Positions 56,201 to 64,000 of a DNA stretch of 64,000 nucleotides are shown here, in pieces. The stretch spans positions 62,001 through 126,000 of the forward strand of contig JAKCPI010026167.1 of NCBI GenBank assembly GCA_023213315.1. The letters are read 5' to 3'. Below the pieces are notes generated by a model. The model ran no database searches. It worked only from the letters and a program-made list of their open reading frames with translations, and was not told where the DNA came from. The position numbers and the translations under genes were made by a program. Source of the DNA: Euborellia annulipes. Taxonomy: Eukaryota; Arthropoda; Insecta; Dermaptera; Anisolabididae. Numbering within the stretch: the stretch's first letter is position 1; every line of letters begins with the position of its first letter.

Positions 56201-56831
56201 AGGGGGCATGGGAGCGAAGTGGTTACGCATGTTTTTCCCGATAAGATTGCGTAATGCGTATGCCCAAAAATCAAGTAATTGAAAAATTTGCCAAGATATG
56301 TCAGAATGGTAGCTAATAATAAGCTTATTTAATGCATTTGGTTGATTTTCATTGATCTTTTATCAATAAATACTTTATAAATGCTATTATTTATTATGTA
56401 TCTTTTATAAAAGCATAAAAATATATAAATATAGGCCAGATATAGGCCAAAAAGGGGATCAGCTGTTTAAATAGCCTGCCATCTATTGCAAGAATGCTGA
56501 ACTAATTTGACAGTTGAATTTTAAATAAATCATCTAATCTTATTTTAAAAATTTCTTAATTAATATGTGATTAATAATAACAATAAATTCATTTTTAAAT
56601 TTAAAAAAAATTAAAGATTATTGGGACAGATTGTTTTTGTTTTTTTGTATTTGCTTGATAACAAAAAAATTAATTACGATAATTTTTTAATAAGTCATTA
56701 AAAAAATTATAGCTCGATGTTCCAATAATCTCTTATGAATTTAAAAAAAAAACCGCATTGAAAAATTCCTTATAATAGTCTAGTTTTTTTTTTTAAGTAG
56801 ACTACGTTTAGACGTCGCTCCTGAACCCCCT
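56201..56831 (+). mobile_element. family Z element, full copy
   Basis: AGGGGGCATGGGAGCGAAGT start, GTCGCTCCTGAACCCCCT end, TA on both sides. Length 631 bp, non-coding. It is the best reference copy of the family. Confidence 0.8.
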
Positions 56832-56872
56832 TAAACGAAGCTAATAGGAACTGAAACAATTCTTTTTTACTT

Positions 56873-57554
56873 TTTACTTTCTCTTACCTATGTATATATG
56901 TAATATATATATAGAGAGAAAGTATTGGATTCATGTCAAAAATTCGATGTCGAGATTTTGATGGATCTTCACGTTTTGAGGTCTCCTGAATCCAAAAAAG
57001 TGGTTTTCGCGACATGGTCTGTCTGTGTGTGGGTGGGTGTGTGTGTGTGTGTGTGTGTTCAATTTTAAGCATGAAGGAATTGAGCTACGAGGTTGAAATT
57101 TTATATTTTAGTTAAACACCCCCCGGGACCGGAAAAATAAGCTTTTAATCAAAATTGGCCAAAGAGTACTAGTACTTTACTGATGTACTTTTTCAGTTTT
57201 TTTCGATTTCCTCAAAATTTGCTCCAACGATTTTTTTTAAAATTCAAAAATCAATTATTTTTTAGATGCTCTTTCAAATGTATATTCTCATTTTGCGATT
57301 GAAATCTTCTGAAGACCACTTTACTCTTGTATTTCATAGGGAAGATAGGAGAAATGGTTGCCATGGTAACAAAATATAAATATTTTCCCATACTTATAAA
57401 TTTTACATCTGAATTCATATGTTCCGTACTGTCATGTCGGGAACTAAATATATGTCGACACAAAAAATCTGGTGTGACAAGCACAGAACACAACTTTCGA
57501 TTACCGAAGGTAAGAGAAAGTTGTGTGCTGTGCGCCAGTCACACCAGATTTTTT
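56873..57554 (+). mobile_element. family X element, full copy
   Basis: It has both terminal hairpins intact. Large open frames on both strands at 57250-57850 come from this repeat plus flanks and are not genes. Confidence 0.8.
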
Positions 57555-57559
57555 TTTTT

Positions 57560-58136
57560 AAACAGTATTTAAATAAAGTTGATCTCGAATATGTGACTAA
57601 ATTTAGATTAGTTTGCACAAAAATTAAGAGATTTGTATTTGAATAAATTTGCATGTGTTCCATTTTGGTATGCGAGCCCAAAGTACATGTACTACATGGC
57701 ACATATGTTGCATATGTCGGGGATTGGCCATCGAGTCTATTGTTATTTGCACATGGCTCATGGCGATTCCCATTTCTAATGAGATACAGTACGCGAGAAA
57801 GCACCAATATTGAACGATGATTTCTAATCAAAGTATTCCAACGAAACAAAATTATATCAATTCAAGAGAATGTAGAACAAAAGAATAATAAATCAATATA
57901 GCCTATTGGTTTAGTGTAACAAAGTGAAATTGAAATTTTATTGCATTCGTCAATTTTAATGAACTAGAATAGGCCATATGAAGGGAAATTAAAATAAAAG
58001 AATATTTTTATTTAGTATTTTTTTATTCGTTTTTCAGTATTTCAGGCATCTTTAGACCCAGTCCCTAATTTTCGAAATTAATTGATAATTAATGCTCAGT
58101 TCAAGAGACGAGATCTTTGCCTATGCGCTATCTATC
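57560..58136. other. mostly unique stretch
   Basis: 57655-57810 is GC-richer and unique (CATGTGTTCC...CAGTACGCGAG) without a convincing ORF. A SINE-B remnant (TTTCAGGCATCTTTAGACCC) is at 58040-58075. Confidence 0.35.
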
Positions 58137-58144
58137 GCCTAGAG

Positions 58145-58395
58145 CAGTGGTTCCCAACCTTTTTTGATGTGCGGCCCACTTTTTCCGTAATTTTTTGATG
58201 TGCGGCCCACTTTTTCCGTAATTTTTTATGTGCGGCCCACTTTTTTCGTAAAAAAAAAACGATGAGGCCCAGTGTATATATATATAATTTTATATAAATA
58301 TATATAATTTTTATCTTTTCTTAGATGTCCGCGGCCCAGTTCCATCCAGCTCGCGGCCCACAACTGGGCCGCGGCCCACGGGTTGGGAACCGCTG
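58145..58395. mobile_element. hAT-type MITE, 251 bp
   Basis: CAGTGGTTCCCAACC and GGTTGGGAACCGCTG TIRs, perfect 8-bp duplication GCCTAGAG (58137-58144, 58396-58403). Inside, GATGTGCGGCCCACTTTTTC is repeated three times at an about 35-bp step. Confidence 0.9.
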
Positions 58396-58781
58396 GCCTA
58401 GAGGCTTATTTACAAAATTAAAAGAGAATCTCGATGAAATTTAAAAAAAATAAAAACATGGTAACTCTGTGAAGTGAAAAGGTGGCAAATTTGTTAATGT
58501 TTTAAGGGCGAACCACTCGCTAGGACGAGAGGAGAGGGTATGCAATTAATATAAGGGCTACATAAATTATTAATTATTTTATTATTTCTTAAATCATTAA
58601 AAAAATCCAAATGGGAAAAATATATATATATTTTTTTTAATAGACAAAATATTTTCATGACAAGACAGGGGAGGCATTGATCCCTGCCCCTCCTTGGCTA
58701 CACCCATGCCTTTTAAAAATTATCGTTTTATTCAAGAAAAAATGAAATATTCTACTTAGAATAGCGCATAAAATATTTTGA

Positions 58782-58920
58782 GCCCTCTGGGCTTGGTGTA
58801 GGAACCGTTATCGTAAAAAGTCTTATATGGTCTAAGTTACCAGAAGACTGTGTGTTTGTGTGTGTGAATGTGAGTGTGAATGGGAAAAAAGTGTGAATGT
58901 TAAAAAAAAATAAAAAAAAA
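58782..58920 (+). mobile_element. SINE-A with internal deletion
   Basis: The head GGGCTTGGTGTAGGA jumps directly to ACCGTTATCGTAAAAAGTC and the normal 3' part with an A-rich tail. B box and middle are lost. Confidence 0.7.
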
Positions 58921-58935
58921 ATTATTTTATTTTAG

Positions 58936-58970
58936 GTAGCAGCAGTTTACTCGTCGAACCGTGGATGGAG
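58936..58970 (+). other. candidate small exon
   Basis: ATTTTATTTTAG precedes and GTAGGT follows. Read with two leading bases it gives SSSLLVEPWME. The next strong acceptor (CTCTTCCTACAG, 59034) would continue in phase 0 with VKCFAKKKFFYQ to a TAA at 59105. The acceptor lies in a SINE-A tail, so it may be chance. Function not recognised. Confidence 0.2.
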
Positions 58971-59279
58971 GTAGGTTTTTAATTAATTAAAATCAATAAT
59001 AATTTTAATTTTATATTTATCTCTCTTCCTACAGGTCAAGTGTTTTGCAAAAAAGAAATTTTTCTATCAAAAAAAAAAAAAAAAAAACTAAAATTATTAA
59101 ATTCCAATAATCTCTTGTCATTAACGAAAAAAGTTTATTCTTTTATAAATGATAGAGTAGAAAATATTCAATTTAAATTCTATTTACCCCTTTTACTCCT
59201 TAACTGTCTGTCATCAGAGAGATTTTTTACTCTTTGCAACAATTTTATTAAAATGTGGAATTTTCCGTGTAAATTATAA

Positions 59280-59620
59280 ATAAGTTAATGAAATTTTTTA
59301 GAGAATTTCGAAAAAGGCACTTATCTGTTGGTTTAACAGTTTGTTTATTCTTTTTGTTCTTATTACATATAGCAAATTTAATTTTTTTTTTGTCGGAGGC
59401 TAATCTCTAATAAATTTCCAGCAAAGGTATTTTATTTTCGATTTAGTTTGGTTTAATAAATTAATTTGGCAGATGGGCTTGGGCGGGGGATTAAAAAAAA
59501 ATTAATTTATTGAAGTAGGAAATAGCGACCGGACGAAGTGAAATAATTTTATTATTATTTCATTCATCATTAAATTAAATTAAAATAAATTTATTTATAA
59601 ATAAAAATCTTAATCTTAAA
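59280..59620. other. stretch without supportable features
   Basis: It is AT-rich; no element ends or ORF recognised. Confidence 0.4.
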
Positions 59621-59624
59621 TCTT

Positions 59625-59836
59625 AAGCCCCCCTTACACGCCGTACTTTGGTAGGCGATCTTGGCTCGCCTACAAACGAGCCAAATTCGCAAGTGCGTGG
59701 GCACTCTCGAGCCGAGCTGATCCAAAAATAAAATAAAATTGGTAAAAATCTGAGGTACGAGCCCGATCCGTGAGAGCCCACACACTTGCGGATTTGGCTT
59801 CGTGTGCAAAGGTCCGGCGTGTATGGGGCGCTTTAG
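59625..59836. mobile_element. foldback MITE, GC-rich
   Basis: CCCCCCTTACACGCCG and CGGCGTGTATGGGGCG termini; inner GCCAAATTCGCAAGTGCGTG pairs with CACACACTTGCGGATTTGGC. The 86-codon minus-strand frame here is a palindrome artefact. Confidence 0.65.
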
Positions 59837-59839
59837 GTT

Positions 59840-60770
59840 TAAAATGTCCACACCGAAAAGACTTTTTCTATCGAAAAAAAGGAAAATATTTCTGAAATAA
59901 GAACATAATATATAGGGTAGATATATAATATATTACACCCTACAGCATCCCCTCCCCCAGAAAAAAATTTGTTGGTGTCCACACTACTCGTGTTTCTGTA
60001 TTTTTTTTTTGTGAATTACTATCAATCTACTCCGAGAATTATGATTAAAAAGGGATACAATAAGAATGAGATGAGAAAAGTCAATTCCCATCAAAATAGT
60101 GTGGAAATTTAAAAAATCTTTGTAGACTTATATCAAAAAGTGCACAAAGGGCAGAGAGGGGAAGGTAACTAACTCTTTGGAACCCCTCAAAGTACGGACG
60201 TAATAAAAAATATAATAAATCACTAGACTATTTTTGTCTGAGACAAAAGAAGTGATGGTGTAAAATATTAATATTTTCCATATGTGTTTGATGATTTCAT
60301 TTGAGATGGCACTACAATAGGAACGATTTCAATTGGAATCCCATTGGTATTCAGAGAGCAGCGGTTCAATATTGATCAGGTGTTCCGTTTTGCGTTGGGT
60401 CCCTTGCCAATAGCTCTCGGATTAAGAGTTGGAGTGAGTGCACCACGAGGGTACGGCGGCATACAAACGTCTGAGTTAGCCCGCTGACCCCCCTTGCAAA
60501 CGGAGCAACTACCTCTTGCTCTTCACTTTCGATTAGACTCCACTCTTAGTATCACTTTTCTAATTATATTTTAATAATGATTTTCATAAAGGCGGAGGAA
60601 ATTAGGCAGTCTCCAAGCTGATTTTTTCATTATTTCAGATGAGTGAAATTTGCAATCAATCAAATTACATATAATATTCAAGATATTATATACATCGCGT
60701 ATGTAAGACGCGAAGGAATTTTATTGAATTGAATGAATTAATAAATATTGAATTATATACAAATTCAAAT
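59840..60770. other. unique stretch with a GC-richer block
   Basis: 60300-60560 has a clearly higher G+C content (CAGAGAGCAGCGGTTCAATA, GAGGGTACGGCGGCATACAA) and no repeats or long ORF that I can see. It could be a regulatory element or a non-coding exon of a neighbouring gene. Confidence 0.3.
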
Positions 60771-60776
60771 AGGCGA

Positions 60777-60850
60777 GTTCGGTATTGTGGTTCAGTAGTG
60801 GTACAAATCGGCAGATCCATGGTGCGTGCGACTCCTACCATTTTGGCATA
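60777..60850 (+). mobile_element. SINE-C, tRNA-like fragment
   Basis: TTGTGGTTCAGTAGTGGTA, CAAATCGGCAGATCCATGG and GCGACTCC parallel the tRNA-Cys-like repeat at 37782-37860. An X fragment (GCCATGGTAACAAAATATAA) follows at 60940-61030. Confidence 0.45.
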
Positions 60851-61112
60851 TTTTAATTAATAAATATCATACTTATATATAAAAGGCTAAGAGGGTGTCC
60901 GATGTGTGAAACAACCAATCAGGCCTCAGGGATAGCGAGCGCCATGGTAACAAAATATAAATATTTACCCATGTTTACGATTTTTTTTATTTATTTACAT
61001 TTTGAATTCTAAAATATCGGCGTAAATTTTTTGTCTGTGTACCGAGAGAGTCCCGGAAAGGATATGATTCACAAAAAATCTTAAGTTCATGAATAATTAA
61101 CCGCTAAAATAA

Positions 61113-61243
61113 TCTCTACATATAAAAATGAAAAGGGAAAATGTATGTACCGGTATGTATATAAGTAGGCGAGCAAGGGGGTCCAGGGGGGCAGCCCCCT
61201 GGCTAGACAGAAAGCCCCGCCGAAGGCGGGGCTTTGCGTCTAG
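61113..61243 (+). mobile_element. mini-Helitron, 131 bp
   Basis: TCTCTACATATAAAAATG starts after an A. The 3' end has hairpin GCCCCGCC-GAA-GGCGGGGC (61214-61232), then TTTGCGTCTAG, followed by T. GGGGGTCCAGGGGGGCAGCC precedes it. It is fully terminal-intact but far too small to be autonomous. Confidence 0.8.
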
Positions 61244-61345
61244 TTCTATTATATTTATATTTCTATAATTCTTGTTTCTTAAAGAAGGGATTTATAAATT
61301 TTAGCATAAAGTTTTCAGATTTCTTTTTAAATAAAAAAGTTATAA

Positions 61346-61700
61346 GACTGCACTGAGGATGGCCAGGCGTTGGTTGACCGATATATTTGCAAAATATATT
61401 ATAGGTGTTCCTGAAAGATTTTGTAGTTTTATTTCCTCGGGAATCACATCATCTGCAACCAGGATGAATTAATTTATACATTAAAGTTAAAAGATATGGA
61501 TAATTGGTGAGTAATTGCCCGCCTTTAGCAGGCAAGTTTATTTACGGTTTAGTAATATTTGTTGTTGTATTGCAGGTTTTAAGATGTTAAGGAAGGACCT
61601 TGAGGTCAAGTAGGGTGGTAGGGGCAGCTGCAGGTTCCATTTATGCCTGCCTAACGGGTACGAGTATTCCTGGAGAGCTGGCCATAATTAATAGTGTTGC
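61346..61700. other. unassigned stretch with a degenerate ribozyme-like motif
   Basis: CTGAGGATGGCCA...TGGTTGACCGATA at 61353-61386 has the CTGANGA half but lost GAAAC. The rest is unique and slightly GC-richer near 61590-61690. Confidence 0.25.
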
Positions 61701-61886
61701 CAAAATAGATTTGTTTAAAAATATTGAAGATAATTAGTTTCCCAGAACCATTTAAAAGATTCAAATTATTACTACTTTACTCGCCGTTTAAAATACTATA
61801 TGTGTACTTAATTTCAAATAAAATCATTGAAAATTGTGGATTTGTATAGAACGTATACATATTCAATATATACTGTCGTATATACA

Positions 61887-63252
61887 TTAGGGGTATGACT
61901 TTTTTACAACCTCGTATCCCTGTATCATTACATGATGAACTTTTACTAAAGATTGATTAAAATCATACTTTCAAGGTGATTTGATAAAAAAACGTCACGC
62001 ACAAAATGATTTGAAAATTTTATATATCAGATTTTTTGCCAATTTTTTGAAGTCACTCTAAATAGATACAAAATTGAACAAAAGCTTTAGACTCACTTAT
62101 ACAGGGTCATTAGAGACACAAGGAAGTCAAATATTCTAGATAAGGTCATTGTTGAGGATGAATCTCAGTGGGGGGTTGTCATTGTTGAGGGAGGAGTCTT
62201 AGTAGATTTCTTCCATATCTTTGATTGCACCGCACGCTCGCAACATTGGTTGTTTAGGGCAATGTTGATTGGAAATTCATCTATTTTCCAGTGGGTTTTC
62301 AAGCAATTGAGCTCTGCTGATTCAGAGCTGCAGATAGTTCATCAAAATCTTGAACGTGAAAGCATTGGCTGCTGATTTAATGATTAGCCCATTAGTAAGA
62401 AATGAATGGACGAATTTTGCACAACCTTTTGCGGATTTCAGGCATCAGTATAAACGAAAGAAGGGCTAGAATGGCACGAGAGGTCCAGCATACATTGCTG
62501 ATATTTCGAATTTGTTGAAATTTCACGAAGGGGATTTCATTCCTCTCAGCGAAGTGACAGAAGTCACGAGGTGGTAAAGAAACTTCATGTCGTCTCTTCA
62601 GCCGCCTGTTTCCTTAATTTTAGCTGAAGGCTTCTTTCTATTTATTATAATTGCTAATAAAATCCTGAACAAAGAAGTAGTGGATGTTGGTGATTTAGTC
62701 AAACCATGGAGCTCATCGCCCATGACAACACGTAGAAGGCGATTCAGCACATGGAGCTGGCAACTAATAAACTTGGGTTTGGGGTACCTTTCTCTTCGAA
62801 CATTTGCTGCAGCCGATCAACGCCTGCTTTTATTTAGAATAATAAAAAAAAATACTAAAATTTGCTTTTATAAATAGAATTTATATAATTTATCATTAAA
62901 TCTTTATTAGAAAAATAAAATATATAGCTATGATTTTGGCTTACCCCTTCCCAGAGAGTACCTTACCCCTCCCCGGGATTTTCTAGAAGGTTCTGAAAGT
63001 TATAATTGACACATAATTAAGCAAATTAAGCTAATTAAAACTCAACTACTCGCTTTGAACACCTCCCTTATATACCAGCTTATACAAGACTGCGACTATT
63101 CAACCTAAAATTTCAAAGTGGTTTGTGCGTGACCTTTTTTAATAGTTTCATGGAATAAAAGTCATTTTAGTCATTAATAGGCAAAAGTTCATTGAGTCGT
63201 GATACAGGAAATCTTTAAAAAAAAAAAAAAAGTCGAAAAGTCATACCCCTAA
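61887..63252. mobile_element. 1.37-kb TIR DNA transposon, decayed
   Basis: TTAGGGGTATGACTTTT and AAAAGTCATACCCCTAA ends; similarity continues inward for about 200 bp (TGAACTTTT, GTCACGCACAAA in both arms). TATACA is repeated at both flanks (61881-61886, 63253-63258). The interior keeps pieces of one protein-coding sequence. The superfamily is not identified. Confidence 0.7.
62091..62877 (+). pseudogene. decayed ORF inside the TIR transposon
   Basis: A 94-codon open frame (62091-62375, containing DESQWGVVIVEGGVLVDFF) is followed, after a +1 shift, by a second frame (62371-62877) with stops at about 62467 and 62575. That frame includes LVRNEWTNFAQPFADFRHQY, DISNLLKFHEGDFIPLSEV and SSLQPPVSLILAEG. 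The composition looks like real protein, unlike nearby shadows. It may be a transposase remnant or a captured gene; I do not recognise the family. Confidence 0.45.
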
Positions 63253-63275
63253 TATACATACGTACATATTTCCAT

Positions 63276-63439
63276 CAAGGGCGGATCCAGAGGTGTTTCT
63301 CGGGGGGGGGGGGAATCTGGTGTGACTGGTCGCACAGCACACAATTTTTTCTTAATTTCGGTCATTTAAAGGCGCATTCTGTACTTTTTTGCCAGAATAT
63401 AAATACAAATCAAATTTTTAAAATTTTACATTCAAAATA

Positions 63440-63474
<35 letters not shown>

Positions 63475-63546
63475 CAAAAAAAAAGTATTTTTTCAAATCT
63501 CAGGGGGGTAATTACTCCCTTTACCCCCCCCTTGTATCCGCCCTTG
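63276..63546. mobile_element. hAT-type MITE (family Y), full copy
   Basis: CAAGGGCGGATCCAGAGG and CTTGTATCCGCCCTTG ends, perfect duplication ATTTCCAT (63268-63275, 63547-63554). It contains a T run of about 34. Confidence 0.85.
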
Positions 63547-63554
63547 ATTTCCAT

Positions 63555-64000
63555 TTCATTTTTATATCAGTAAATATAGATGGAAGATAGATTTAAAGAT
63601 TTTTAGATGTTATTTTATCAATTCTAGAAGAAATCCTCTTTTTAAATAACCACGATTGATCTCTACCTAAACATTTTGTGACGGTTTATGTAACTTATAA
63701 TTGAAAGAAAAAGTTGGGTTGCATATTTTTATCAATTTTAAAAATAATTCATTTGTTTAATAAAATTTGAGATGAGTTTTCGTTGTCTTTTTCAAACTTG
63801 ATTTATATCAAATAAAGGTGTTCAAGGCCAAGGCCGATAATATATTTCCTTGGAGTTGCTGGCAACTATCAAGTTTGAGGTCGACATTAATTTATATTCC
63901 CTATTCATGATTTTTCTAAAATAAACCATTACATGAAATTGTAAAAATTGCATTATAAATAAACGGATTATTCTGTACATAAGCAGAGGGGATTCTTGTT
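63555..64000. other. stretch without supportable features
   Basis: It is AT-rich unique sequence up to the window end; no gene or repeat end recognised. Confidence 0.4.

Noticed and set aside
57415..57849. 144-codon minus-strand frame
   Set aside because: About a third is family X hairpin sequence; the rest has no domain and no exon signals.
59591..59851. 86-codon minus-strand frame
   Set aside because: It coincides with a GC-rich foldback MITE.

Overview
This window is nuclear DNA of an arthropod, most likely an insect: AT-rich, intron-containing and packed with short transposable elements. The organism call rests on two genes of the Osiris family (DUF1676), an arthropod gene family that normally lies in one cluster. 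Nothing in the sequence fixes the species.

Only two protein-coding genes are well supported, both on the + strand. Gene 1 has exons at 4809-5193 and 22671-22873, split by a 17.5-kb intron, and predicts 195 residues. Gene 2 has exons at 37043-37355 and 38676-38953, with a 1.3-kb intron, and predicts 196 residues. Both have the same plan: a signal peptide in exon 1, one phase-1 intron, and a hydrophobic Osiris C-terminus in exon 2. Each has a TATA-like box about 30 bp upstream of a TCAG initiator lying only 9-22 bp before the ATG. On the minus strand at 449-3283, several short non-coding blocks with good splice signals suggest a divergent spliced transcript. A further exon pair near 58936-59107 is weak.

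The rest is mobile DNA, much of it nested. The main groups are: (X) an about 0.7-kb family with a hairpin at each end, at least eight large copies; SINE-A, SINE-B and SINE-C, three tRNA-derived families; hAT-type MITEs with 8-bp target duplications; TA-, TTAA- and AATT-flanked MITEs (Z, W, V families); two Helitrons, one of 2.39 kb carrying an about 118-bp tandem array; and a 1.37-kb TIR transposon with a decayed ORF. Local names X, Z, W, V and Y are used only in this annotation.

The most interesting signal is a set of foldback elements whose arms carry hammerhead-ribozyme-like cores (CTGANGA, stem II, GAAAC). The best are at 49636-49682 (minus), 39505-39551 (plus) and a head-to-head pair inside a 437-bp palindrome at 35967-36403. 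One of these foldbacks starts about 290 bp after the stop codon of gene 2 and contains the first AATAAA after it, so it may lie in that gene's 3' UTR.
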